A DNA stretch of 18,773 nt from 2-01-FULL-45-10 sp964433975 (GCA_964433975.1 CAYSSS010000030.1:1-18773); one strand, 5' to 3'. Shown: positions 1 to 7,616, counted from the stretch's first letter. Translations and numbers: made by a program. Notes: a model not told the origin generated them from the sequence alone.

Positions 1-941
1 ATGACGTAATTTTGCACATCCCCCATTACAATATTCCCGTATTAGCTAAATTTAACCTTGTGGCGACCATTCACGATATCATACACATAACTTATCCTGA
101 AGGGGCAAGCGGCAGGCTTGCGCCTATGTATATGAAGTTTATGATCAAGAGAATATTGAAGACCGCGAGAGCGGTGATATGTGTTTCGCAGGCGACGAAG
201 GATGAGATAGAGAAGAGATTTTTTAACAAAGGGACCAGTCCCCTTCAGGGACAGGTCCCTTTATTTAGCGTTATCCATGAAGGGGTTGATAAGGTATTTG
301 GGAAAATAACTGATTTAGAGTACCTGGGGAGAGTTAGGGACAAATATAAATTGCCGGACAGATTCCTGCTCTATGTTGGGAGTATAAGGAGGCATAAGAA
401 TATAAGCGCTCTTCTGGATTCCTTTAGTCAATTTAAGAAAAGGATGCCGGAAGCACAGCTTATTATGGTGGGTAGGTTAAGCCAGGATATCGATATAAAG
501 AGAGATGGCATCATATATTTAGGCGAAGTGGAGAGCGACGAATCCCTTGCGGCAATATATAATCTAGCATCCTGCCTATTTAACCTTTCTTTGTACGAAG
601 GCTTTGGGTTAACGATCCTTGAGGCCCAGAAGTGCGGTTTACCTGTAGTATGCAGCGATATTGCTGTCCATAGGGAGATAGGCGGGGCCGAGGCAATAGC
701 CGCCGTGAAAGCTTCTTATATTGACCAAGTATGTGATAATCTGTATAATGTATTGTCTAATAAGGATATAAGGGAAGGCCTTATCCTCAAAGGCTTTAAG
801 AATACCGACAGATTTGACTGGCATAAAACCGCTTTAAATACGATAGATCTCTACAGAAAGATAGGTAATGAGAGTAGCGATAGTTCACGATTGGCTGCTG
901 GGGATGCGCGGAGGGGAAAGAATACTCAATGTCTTCTGTAA
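1..941 (+). CDS. GT4 family glycosyltransferase, 5' end missing
   Basis: This gene runs in from before the window: the frame is open from base 3 (Asp-Val-Ile-Leu-His-Ile-Pro-His-Tyr) and the TTG at 12 is not the real start. It is a GT-B retaining glycosyltransferase of family 4, expected to move a sugar from a nucleotide-sugar donor onto a growing glycan at the inner face of the membrane. Visible signs are HxPHY and TIHD in the N-terminal half, YVGS-x-RRHKN at the start of the donor domain, and the catalytic E-x7-E (Glu codons at 597 and 621) in a YEGFG context. Bases 228-262 carry a palindrome read in frame, adding about 12 residues just before VIHEGVDK where relatives have a short linker. 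The last 24 codons overlap the next gene and look unlike a GT4 tail. Family sure; sugar unknown. Confidence 0.9.
   Translation, partial: DVILHIPHYNIPVLAKFNLVATIHDIIHITYPEGASGRLAPMYMKFMIKRILKTARAVICVSQATKDEIEKRFFNKGTSPLQGQVPLFSVIHEGVDKVFGKITDLEYLGRVRDKYKLPDRFLLYVGSIRRHKNISALLDSFSQFKKRMPEAQLIMVGRLSQDIDIKRDGIIYLGEVESDESLAAIYNLASCLFNLSLYEGFGLTILEAQKCGLPVVCSDIAVHREIGGAEAIAAVKASYIDQVCDNLYNVLSNKDIREGLILKGFKNTDRFDWHKTALNTIDLYRKIGNESSDSSRLAAGDARRGKNTQCLL
228..262. repeat. GGGACC-type palindrome, in frame within GT4 gene
   Basis: Nine-base perfect arms, AAAGGGACC (228-236) and GGTCCCTTT (254-262), enclose an inner GTCCC/GGGAC pair. The element lies inside the GT4 gene and is translated as KGTSPLQGQVPLF without breaking the frame. 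It probably belongs with, or is related to, the palindromes at 6890 and 15703. Confidence 0.7.
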
Positions 942-2001
942 AATATTCCCCCAAGCCGAACTATTTACGCTCATACACGATAAAGGCTCTGTAGACCAAA
1001 TCCTTGAAGATAGGACTGTCCATACCTCCTTTTTACAGAACTTACCGGGCGTCAAAACCAAGTACAGGAACTATTTACCCCTTTTCCCGCTGGCGATAGA
1101 AAGCCTTAATCTTAAGGGCTTCGATCTTGTTATAAGCTCTTCACACTGTGTAGCTAAAGGCGTAAAGAAGCCGGAAGGCGCCAAGCATTTCTGCTATTGC
1201 TACACGCCCATGAGGTACATGTGGGTCTTCTTCGATCAATACTTCGGCACTTATCCGGCATGGAAGAAGTCGATAGTCCGGTTAACCGGCGAGTATCTGA
1301 AGAGATGGGATATCGCGACCCTGCCCAGAGTGGATGATTTTATAGCGATTTCGCAAACGATCAAAGACAGGATCCAGGATATTTATAAGAGAGATTCAAC
1401 GGTTATATATCCGCCAGTTGAAATAGATAAATTTAAGTTCGATCCATCCCGCAAAAGAGGCGATTATTATGTTTGCGTATCGGCCCTTGTGCCGTATAAA
1501 AGAGTCGACATCATGGTGGAGGCGTTTAATAAGATGCCGGACAAAAAGCTGGTCATTGTCGGCGACGGCAACGTAAGAAAAGAATGGGAATCTAAAAAAA
1601 GATCGGCTAACATTAAATTTATGGGATGGGTCGATCATGATGAGGTTGTTAGAGCTTGCGCGGGTGCAAAGGCCTTTCTCTATGCGGCGTTCGAGGATTT
1701 TGGGATCGCGCCCGTCGAGGCTCAGGCCATGGGGATCCCGGTGATAGCTTACGGCAAAGGCGGTACGTCAGAAACGGTGCTGCCGACAACTGGTCTATTA
1801 TTTCATGAACAGACTCCCGAGGCGCTTATCGGGGCTATAAATGAATTTGAGAAAAGAGAGGGTGAATTCAATCCCGCTGACTGCAGAAGGAATGCCGAGA
1901 GGTTTTCAGAAGTGAAGTTCGTGAGTAATATAAAAAGTTTTGTGAATGAAAAGATGAATAGAGATTGCTTCGGGCCTTCGGCCCTCGCAATGACGGGGTA
2001 A
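868..2001 (+). CDS. GT4 glycosyltransferase, WbaZ-like mannosyltransferase type
   Basis: A 377-residue GT-B enzyme that starts MRVAIVHDWL-x-MRGGE, the typical opening of the WbaZ-like branch of GT4 that often adds mannose in O-antigen synthesis. Supporting motifs are YCYTPMRYMW (about 110-119), DDFIAIS (156-162), VSALVPYKR (204-212) and the catalytic E276-x7-E284 in FEDFGIAPVEA. The start at 868 has a GAAAGATAGG upstream and sits 74 bases inside the preceding gene. The final dozen residues (365-376, RDCFGPSALAMT) are not family sequence: they are encoded by a palindromic repeat at 1961-1995, and the stop comes just after it. The gene belongs to the glycan operon, 6 bases before the sugar phosphotransferase. 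The family call is firm; mannose is inferred from family tendency. Confidence 0.9.
   Translation: MRVAIVHDWLLGMRGGERILNVFCKIFPQAELFTLIHDKGSVDQILEDRTVHTSFLQNLPGVKTKYRNYLPLFPLAIESLNLKGFDLVISSSHCVAKGVKKPEGAKHFCYCYTPMRYMWVFFDQYFGTYPAWKKSIVRLTGEYLKRWDIATLPRVDDFIAISQTIKDRIQDIYKRDSTVIYPPVEIDKFKFDPSRKRGDYYVCVSALVPYKRVDIMVEAFNKMPDKKLVIVGDGNVRKEWESKKRSANIKFMGWVDHDEVVRACAGAKAFLYAAFEDFGIAPVEAQAMGIPVIAYGKGGTSETVLPTTGLLFHEQTPEALIGAINEFEKREGEFNPADCRRNAERFSEVKFVSNIKSFVNEKMNRDCFGPSALAMTG
1961..1995 (+). repeat. Family 1 palindromic repeat (C-terminus of GT4)
   Basis: Ends match GAGATTGCTTCG and TCGCAATGACG; central arms are GGGC and GCCC. It is translated as the last residues of the upstream GT4 protein, in a phase different from most other coding copies. 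Confidence 0.85.
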
Positions 2002-2007
2002 AATCAT

Positions 2008-3411
2008 ATGATAGCGCTGCTTAATAAAAAGAGGTTGAATATAATCTTCTCGAGCCTTCTGATGCTGGGAGATTTCATAGCGATATTTTTAGCCCTCCTC
2101 CTCTCATACGGAATTCGTTTTCATTCCAGATTCTTCCCTACGCCTCTGGGCATCCCTTCCATAGAGAATTATTTTTTACCGGTATTATGGATCGCGCTGC
2201 TTCTGGTGCTTGTAATGAACACCCAAAGTCTCTACAGGCCGGATCCGACTAAGAAATTCATAGATCATGGCTTTTCGGTATTTAAGAGCGTGGGCGTTAC
2301 GATGCTCTTCGTGCTCGCAGGCACATTCTTCTACAGGGAACGGGCATACTCGCGTTCTCTTATATTTATAACATGGGTGAATCTCGTTGTCCTTATAACT
2401 CTCTCCAGGTACATCTTGAGCGTCTTTTACAAAAAGAGAATACTGCCCAAGACAAGAAAGAGAATAATCATAATAGGCAAGCCGGAAAGCATGGATATGA
2501 TAAAGTCGCACGAACGCTATTTTAAGCGTTACGGCGATATTGTAGGCATAGTCGCTACCAGGAAGATATCGCAAGACTACCCCATAGACGCGAAGCACCT
2601 AGGGGCTATAGAAAATTTTGAAGAGATTTTGAAAGAGGCCTGCCCGGACGAAGTCATATTATCCGATCTTGAGATCCCAAAAAAGAAGATAGTCGCTATG
2701 ATACTTGAGGCCGAGAAGAGAATGGTCTCTTTTAAGATAGTGGCGGATCTGTTCGACGTCCTTATACAGCAGTTTGAGATAGAAAATATCGATGGCCTGA
2801 ACCTTATAAGGATAAAAGAGTCGCCGTTAAATCATGCATATAACAGATTTTTAAAGAGAGGGGTAGATTTCTTTGGAGCATTATTCGGAATAATCGTTCT
2901 CTCGCCCCTGCTTGCCACAGTTGCTTTGATAGTGAAGATGGATTCCAAGGGGGGCGTTATCTTTTCTCAAGAGAGAGTAACCGAAGGCGGGAGGATATTT
3001 AAAGTCTATAAATTCAGAACGATGCGTCCTGACGCGGAGGCTGGGACCGGCCCTGTCTTTACCCAGGAAGATGATGAGCGCTGCACAAGAATAGGGAAAT
3101 TCTTAAGATGTTATAATGTTGATGAGCTTCCCCAGCTATTTAATGTGCTTAGCGGAGATATGAGCCTGGTGGGCCCGAGGCCGGAGAGGCCATATTTTGT
3201 AGACCAGTTCAAGGACGGAATACCGCGCTATATGAGCCGTCATCATGTAAGAGCCGGCATGACGGGATGGGCGCAGGTGAACGGTCTCAGGCAGGGGACC
3301 CCAATAGAAGAGCGCGTAAAGTACGACCTCTACTACGCCGAAAATTGGTCGATATGGTTCGACCTGAAAATAATCCTAATGTCGCTATTCGCGCTGAAAA
3401 ATGCTTATTAA
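2008..3411 (+). CDS. Polyprenyl-phosphate sugar phosphotransferase (WcaJ/WbaP type)
   Basis: A 467-residue membrane protein expected to transfer a sugar-1-phosphate from a nucleotide sugar to undecaprenyl phosphate, the first step of lipid-linked glycan assembly. Four N-terminal membrane segments are visible (about 12-35, 54-71, 92-108, 117-140), then a Rossmann-like CoA-binding-type domain (about 150-250, beginning RIIIIGKPE). A fifth hydrophobic segment (285-309) leads into the bacterial sugar transferase domain. Diagnostic motifs there are KVYKFRTMRPDAE (332-344), the Asp-Glu pair at 372-373 in NVDELPQLFNVL, and SLVGPRPERP (386-395). The length is normal for the full WcaJ/WbaP architecture. 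The ATG at 2008 has only a weak ribosome site. Its 3' end overlaps the next gene by 11 bases. Which sugar is used (glucose, galactose or other) cannot be read. Confidence 0.93.
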   Translation: MIALLNKKRLNIIFSSLLMLGDFIAIFLALLLSYGIRFHSRFFPTPLGIPSIENYFLPVLWIALLLVLVMNTQSLYRPDPTKKFIDHGFSVFKSVGVTMLFVLAGTFFYRERAYSRSLIFITWVNLVVLITLSRYILSVFYKKRILPKTRKRIIIIGKPESMDMIKSHERYFKRYGDIVGIVATRKISQDYPIDAKHLGAIENFEEILKEACPDEVILSDLEIPKKKIVAMILEAEKRMVSFKIVADLFDVLIQQFEIENIDGLNLIRIKESPLNHAYNRFLKRGVDFFGALFGIIVLSPLLATVALIVKMDSKGGVIFSQERVTEGGRIFKVYKFRTMRPDAEAGTGPVFTQEDDERCTRIGKFLRCYNVDELPQLFNVLSGDMSLVGPRPERPYFVDQFKDGIPRYMSRHHVRAGMTGWAQVNGLRQGTPIEERVKYDLYYAENWSIWFDLKIILMSLFALKNAY

Positions 3412-4627
3412 CTCACTGAACATATTGACCGAAGCCTCGCTTTATCTTCTTCTTTTTGGGATCACTTTTTCAAATTCCGTCACCGAGATTTTTGCAATAT
3501 CCATAATAGTATTCTTCGTCATAAAGAAGATAGCTTCAAAAGAATACAAGATGCCGAAAACACAGGTCAATTTATCTCTATATGCGTTGTGCGCCGTCAT
3601 CTTTATATCATTTTTAAGGAGCGCTTATTTTAGCGAAAGCATAAGGGGGTTTTTAAGGATAATAAAATTCGTGTTTTTATTCTTTGCCATTACGGATTAT
3701 TTTAACGGTGATAGAAAGCGTATAGGTAGGGCATTCTGGGCAATCATGGCGATAGCATGCTTTACCTTCTTAAACGGCATCTTCCAGTCATTGTCCGGAT
3801 ACGACCTCTTAAGGCATAAAGAGCCGATAAGAGACGTTGGCCTGCTCAGGATCTCAGGTTCGTTTGTTCATCCTAATGACTTCGGGGCTTATATAATATT
3901 CGTTTTGCCTTTAACGCTCTGTTTCTTCAGCTCTTTCATCAAAAGAAGCCAAAGAGCTTTTCTTTTTTTGAACTGCGCTTTAGGCGCTTATTGCCTCTTT
4001 AGAACTTCTTCCAGGGGCGCGTTTCTCGCGCTCATCATAGGAATAATCGTATATTTCTTTATTTACGAAAGGAAAATATCGATCGTTATTCCCCTGGCAA
4101 TAATATTACTTGTCGTGCTGTCGCCGCACGGTTTTGACCGGATCAAAAGCCTTTTTGCTATTGATCGGAATACGGTATGGGAGAGGACCCAGCTCTGGAA
4201 GGGTACGTGGGAAATGGTAAAGGTGCATCCGTTTTTTGGTTTCGGCATCAATACGTTTTCAAGATATTTCCCTCAATACAAACCATCGGAATATTGGGGA
4301 ATCATGTACTCTCACAACTCGTACCTTCAGATGTGGTCCGAGATAGGTATCTTCGGTCTTTTGACGTTTCTGTCCATGGTCTTCACTGTTCTGAGAACGA
4401 CATTACGTAACATGAAAAAGAAGATAGAGAAGAGCCTCGAGGGTTTTATGCTCTTAGGGTTGGCCGCAGGATACATAGCGTTCCTGATCCAGTCCGGACT
4501 TGATACAAATCTCTTTTCGCTCGTCCTCACAACGCTCTTCTGGGTGATGACCGCGTACCTTGTTTCGCTCAATAAATTACTTGAAAAAGAGATTGCTTCG
4601 TCCCACCTTGAGCGGGACTCGCAATGA
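3401..4627 (+). CDS. O-antigen ligase / Wzy-like polymerase membrane protein
   Basis: A 408-residue protein with about ten to twelve hydrophobic segments, of the WaaL/Wzy_C superfamily. Members join or polymerise undecaprenyl-linked glycans on the outer face of the inner membrane. Family marks are SGSFVHPNDFGAY (152-164), TSSRGAF (202-208), and the large loop with FGFGINTF then YSHNSYLQMWSEIGIFG (303-319), where the conserved His305 lies. It overlaps the phosphotransferase gene by 11 bases, suggesting translational coupling. The last 12 residues (397-408, EIASSHLERDSQ) and the TGA stop come from a palindromic repeat. Ligase and polymerase cannot be separated on sequence alone, and a protein O-glycosylation ligase is also possible. 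Confidence 0.85.
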   Translation: MLINSLNILTEASLYLLLFGITFSNSVTEIFAISIIVFFVIKKIASKEYKMPKTQVNLSLYALCAVIFISFLRSAYFSESIRGFLRIIKFVFLFFAITDYFNGDRKRIGRAFWAIMAIACFTFLNGIFQSLSGYDLLRHKEPIRDVGLLRISGSFVHPNDFGAYIIFVLPLTLCFFSSFIKRSQRAFLFLNCALGAYCLFRTSSRGAFLALIIGIIVYFFIYERKISIVIPLAIILLVVLSPHGFDRIKSLFAIDRNTVWERTQLWKGTWEMVKVHPFFGFGINTFSRYFPQYKPSEYWGIMYSHNSYLQMWSEIGIFGLLTFLSMVFTVLRTTLRNMKKKIEKSLEGFMLLGLAAGYIAFLIQSGLDTNLFSLVLTTLFWVMTAYLVSLNKLLEKEIASSHLERDSQ

Positions 4628-4629
4628 CG
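4589..4629 (+). repeat. Family 1 palindromic repeat (C-terminus and stop of ligase)
   Basis: GAGATTGCTTCG, then GTCCC and GGGAC arms, then TCGCAATGACG. It is read in the EIAS phase as the last residues of the ligase-like protein, and the TGA stop is the one inside GCAATGACG. Confidence 0.85.
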
Positions 4630-4633
4630 GAGG
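4629..4633 (+). promoter_or_regulatory. Shine-Dalgarno GGAGG at repeat end
   Basis: GGAGG stands three bases before the ATG at 4637. Its first base is the last base of the palindromic repeat, so the repeat edge contributes to the ribosome site of the GT2-GT9 gene. The spacing is short but usable. Confidence 0.5.
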
Positions 4634-4636
4634 CGT

Positions 4637-6397
4637 ATGCCAAATAATTATTCTATATCCGCTGTAATATTATCCAAAAACTCCGAGAAGAAGATCGAGA
4701 AGTGTCTCTCTTCGCTCAAAGGTTGGGCTGACGAGATACTGCTGGTGGACGGAGGAAGCACGGATCAGACTGCCGATATAGCAAAGCGATACGGCGCAAA
4801 AGTGCACGTTCATCCATTTTCAGGGTCGTTTGCCGAAGAGCGGAATTTTGGCACGGATAAAGCATCGTCTGAGTGGGTGCTGCAATTGGATAGTGATGAG
4901 ATAGTTACCGATAATTTTAAGAAAAAATGTGATGAGATCTTGCCCAAGACGGAATGCGCGGCATTTAAGTTCAGAAGGAAGAACGTATTCTTGGGCCATG
5001 AGTTCACCTATGGCGGATGGTATCACTGGTCCCAGCATCTATTTAAGAAGGGCTGTGCACGATACGAAGGAAGAGTCCATGAGAAGATGATAGTTAACGG
5101 CGATATAGGACTCATAGACGCTGATATGCTACACGTACCTTTTGACAACATTTCGGAGTTTATAGAAAGGCAGAACCGTTACACGGATCTACAAGCCTCG
5201 GATATCATAGATCAGGAAAAAGACCTCACCATAAAGAAGATCAAGTACAATCTTAAGGTAAAGCCAGCCAAGCTTTTCAAAAAGATCTATCTTAACAAGA
5301 AGGGCTATAAAGAAGGCATTCATGGGCTTATATTCGCGATCCTTTCATCATATGTCCATTTTCTTAAGTGGGCCAAGGTGTGGGAGAGGGTAAAAAACCG
5401 AAAAAATATATTAATTGTGCGCAATGACAGATTCGGCGAATTTCTGCTCAATCTCCCGGCCATCAGAGCGGTAAAAGAGACTTTTAAGGAATCGAAGATA
5501 ATTTTAGCGGTAGATCCTTACGTTAAAGCTCTGGCCGCAAATGTGCAGTATGCCGATGAAGTTATAACATGGAGAAACGGCAAGCACTCTTTGCTTGAGG
5601 CCATCAAATTCAGTAGTTTATTAAGAAAGAAGAATATCGACATCGCAATCATCATGAATCCATCTAAAGATACGAACATAGCCGTCTATTTAGCGGGCAT
5701 TCCAGTAAGAGCGGGGTATGCGCATAAATGGGATTTTTTGCTGACAAAGAAAAAAGAGGATCTGAAGTATCTTGGTCAAAAGCATGAAGTGGAGTGCAAT
5801 CTTGAACTGGTTAAGCTTGTAAAGGCAGTTAGTCGTCATTGCGAGGAGGCGCGGAGCGCCGACGAAGCAATCTCTAAAAGCAAGATTGCTTCGGCCTCAC
5901 TATCGTTCGGCCTCGCAATGACGGATGAAGGGTCTGTAGACAACACCATTGCGATCCATCCATGGACGAGTGATTCGGTGAAGCAATGGCCCGTTGAACG
6001 CTTTCGTGAGCTTGCGCTAAGAACAGTAAAGGAGACAGATTCGGAAGTTGTAATAGTGGGCGGGCCGGGAGAGCTAGAGAAAAGCGCCTTGTTCGATAAT
6101 CTCGATAATCGCATAAAGAACTTAACAGGCAAAACAACGCTGGTAGAATTGGCGTCAGTATTGAAGAATTCAAAATTGCTTATCTCAGGTGATAGCGGGC
6201 CTGTTCACATGGCCTGCGCTATTGGAACGCCTGTAATTGCTCTCTTCAGGAACGACATACCGGGTAAAGGTCCCAAGAGATGGGGGCCGTGGGGTGATGG
6301 CAATATTGTCATAGATAAGAAGAGTCTTTTGGATATAAGCGTAGAAGATGTTATGCAAGCTATCTTTACAAAAATTGAGATTGCTTCGTCGGCCTAA
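4637..6397 (+). CDS. GT2-GT9 fusion glycosyltransferase with in-frame repeat insertion
   Basis: A 586-residue two-domain enzyme. Residues 5-250 are a GT2 transferase of the WaaE/KdtX-like kind: ILSKNSEKKIEKCL, VDGGSTDQT (37-45), DSD at 85-87, and GRVHEK (145-150). Residues 255-576 are a GT9 (heptosyltransferase-type) domain: ILIVRNDRFGEFLLNLPA (258-275), HPWTSDSVKQWP (441-452), VGGP (474-477) and SGDSGPVHMA (517-526). Both act at the cytoplasmic face on lipid A core-like acceptors. Residues 400-429 are exactly 30 codons of an inverted pair of palindromic repeats, placed between the two halves of the GT9 domain. The last six residues (EIASSA) and the TAA stop lie in another repeat. Such a fusion would couple two successive additions. 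The insertion may be tolerated in a loop or could harm the GT9 domain. Confidence 0.9.
   Translation: MPNNYSISAVILSKNSEKKIEKCLSSLKGWADEILLVDGGSTDQTADIAKRYGAKVHVHPFSGSFAEERNFGTDKASSEWVLQLDSDEIVTDNFKKKCDEILPKTECAAFKFRRKNVFLGHEFTYGGWYHWSQHLFKKGCARYEGRVHEKMIVNGDIGLIDADMLHVPFDNISEFIERQNRYTDLQASDIIDQEKDLTIKKIKYNLKVKPAKLFKKIYLNKKGYKEGIHGLIFAILSSYVHFLKWAKVWERVKNRKNILIVRNDRFGEFLLNLPAIRAVKETFKESKIILAVDPYVKALAANVQYADEVITWRNGKHSLLEAIKFSSLLRKKNIDIAIIMNPSKDTNIAVYLAGIPVRAGYAHKWDFLLTKKKEDLKYLGQKHEVECNLELVKLVKAVSRHCEEARSADEAISKSKIASASLSFGLAMTDEGSVDNTIAIHPWTSDSVKQWPVERFRELALRTVKETDSEVVIVGGPGELEKSALFDNLDNRIKNLTGKTTLVELASVLKNSKLLISGDSGPVHMACAIGTPVIALFRNDIPGKGPKRWGPWGDGNIVIDKKSLLDISVEDVMQAIFTKIEIASSA
5834..5923. 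repeat. Inverted pair of family 1 repeats, in frame inside GT9 domain
   Basis: A reverse copy (5834-5874; arms GGCGC/GCGCC) and a forward copy (5883-5923) face each other across eight bases. The 90-base composite starts CGTCATTGCGAGG and ends CCTCGCAATGACG, so the whole could fold into one long hairpin. It equals exactly 30 codons (residues 400-429 of the fusion protein) and has no stop in the used frame. Confidence 0.88.
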
Positions 6398-6416
6398 CGG
6401 CCTCCTCGCAATGACG
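6377..6416 (+). repeat. Family 1 palindromic repeat (stop of GT2-GT9)
   Basis: GAGATTGCTTCG, then GGCC-TAAC-GGCC, then CTCGCAATGACG. The TAA in the hairpin loop (6395-6397) is the stop codon of the fusion gene. The remainder fills most of the gap to the next start. Confidence 0.85.
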
Positions 6417-6424
6417 GTCTATGT

Positions 6425-7561
6425 ATGAATAAATTTTTGATAATCAATCCATTTGGGATAGGAGACGTGTTATTTACGACGCCTGTTATCAGAGCTATAA
6501 AGGATCGTTATCCTGACAGTTTTATAGGGTACTGGTGTAACGAAAGATTGGGAGAGCTCTTAAAAGATAGCCCGAAAATAGACAGAGTCTTTGCTCTGTC
6601 GAGAGGCGACATAAAAAGGATATGCAAAAATTCTTCCATAAAGAAGCTAACAACCTTATTTGAACTGATCAACGAAATAAGGAGAGAGAAGTTCGATATA
6701 GCCTTGGATTTTTCATTAGATAGCCGATATGGATTATGGTCGAAGCTCGCGGGAATAAAGAAGAGAATAGGCCTGGATTATAAGAATAGGGGCAGGTTTC
6801 TTACGGATAGAATTAAGTTTTCCGGGTATGCAGGCAAGCATGTGGTTGAGCATAATTTAGACCTGTTAAATTTTATTGACCCGCATCGCAGGGGACATTT
6901 AAATGTCCCCTACAGCATAGAAGTAGGCGAAGAAAGCCGTATCAAGGCCCGCAACATATTAAAAGAACATGGCGTCGCGGCAACGGATCTTTTGATAGGA
7001 GTAGCGCCCGGTGGCGGTGCGAGCTGGGGGAAGGACGCGATATATAAGCGGTGGGCGGCGAAGAAGTTTGGACAATTGGCAGAAAAACTGAAAAAAGATC
7101 TAAATGCTAAGGTGGTTTTGTTGGGGAGCGTGGAGGAGAAGGAGATTGCTTCGCTCCCTTCGGTCGCTCGCAATGACGATAATCGTGTAATAGATTTAGT
7201 TGGAAAATTAAATTTGAAAGAACTTGCCGCTGTTATAAGTGAGCTGAAACTTTTGATATGTAATGACGGCGGGCCGTTGCATATGGCGGTTGCGCTGGGA
7301 GTTAAGACGGTCTCTATTTTTGGGCCGGTGGATGAGAAGGTATACGGCCCTTATCCGCCGAATGATGACCACGTAGTCGTAAAGAAAGATCTATCGTGTA
7401 GGCCTTGTTATAAGGACTTCAGGTTTACCGGTTGCTCGAATAACAAAAGATGCTTGGAAGATATAACGGTTGATGAAGTATATAAAAAGGTAAACATGTC
7501 ATTGCGAGGAGTCCCGCCGCTTTTTGGCGGGACGACGAAGCAATCTACTAATTGTCTATAG
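6425..7561 (+). CDS. GT9 heptosyltransferase-family protein with three embedded repeats
   Basis: A 378-residue GT9 enzyme, likely adding heptose or a related sugar to a core oligosaccharide from the cytoplasmic side. It begins FLIINPFGIGDVLFTTPVIR (4-23), with GIGD near the acceptor site. IGVAPGGGASWGKDAIYKRW (191-210) and LICNDGGPLHMAVALG (277-292) form the donor side, followed by a cysteine-rich stretch (C325, C328, C337, C343) seen in many GT9 proteins. Three repeat elements are read in frame: a 22-base palindrome at residues about 156-163, a family 1 copy at residues 240-251 (EIAS to RND), and a reverse family 1 copy forming the tail from residue 358. The upstream ribosome site is weak, and the start ATG lies 8 bases after the preceding repeat. 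Family sure; exact acceptor unknown. Confidence 0.9.
   Translation: MNKFLIINPFGIGDVLFTTPVIRAIKDRYPDSFIGYWCNERLGELLKDSPKIDRVFALSRGDIKRICKNSSIKKLTTLFELINEIRREKFDIALDFSLDSRYGLWSKLAGIKKRIGLDYKNRGRFLTDRIKFSGYAGKHVVEHNLDLLNFIDPHRRGHLNVPYSIEVGEESRIKARNILKEHGVAATDLLIGVAPGGGASWGKDAIYKRWAAKKFGQLAEKLKKDLNAKVVLLGSVEEKEIASLPSVARNDDNRVIDLVGKLNLKELAAVISELKLLICNDGGPLHMAVALGVKTVSIFGPVDEKVYGPYPPNDDHVVVKKDLSCRPCYKDFRFTGCSNNKRCLEDITVDEVYKKVNMSLRGVPPLFGGTTKQSTNCL
6890..6911. repeat. Family 2 palindrome, in frame within GT9 gene
   Basis: A perfect 22-base palindrome with arms AGGGGACATTT and AAATGTCCCCT. It starts on a codon boundary (residue 156) and is read as RGHLNVP followed by Tyr. The right arm plus flank (CCCCTACA) matches the arm of the element at 15703. 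Confidence 0.8.
7142..7178 (+). repeat. Family 1 palindromic repeat, in frame inside GT9 gene
   Basis: GAGATTGCTTCG to CTCGCAATGACG with a short, poorly paired centre (CTCCCTTCGGTCG). It begins exactly at codon 240 and is read EIASLPSVARND, between VVLLGS and VIDLVGK of the GT9 donor domain. Confidence 0.85.
7498..7547 (-). repeat. Family 1 palindromic repeat (reverse), tail of GT9 gene
   Basis: Reverse orientation (GTCATTGCGAGG to GAAGCAATCT). It holds the strongest hairpin of the family: GTCCCGCC (7511-7518), seven-base loop, GGCGGGAC (7526-7533). It encodes nearly all of the last 21 residues of the GT9 protein. Confidence 0.85.
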
Positions 7562-7577
7562 CGTTGCGCGCTAAATA

Positions 7578-7616
7578 GAGATTGCTTCAGCCTGCTTCGC
7601 AGGCTTCGCAATGACG
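7578..7616 (+). repeat. Family 1 palindromic repeat (intergenic)
   Basis: GAGATTGCTTCA, arms GCCTGC and GCAGGC around TTC, then TTCGCAATGACG. It faces the reverse copy at 7498-7547 across about 30 bases. Confidence 0.85.
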
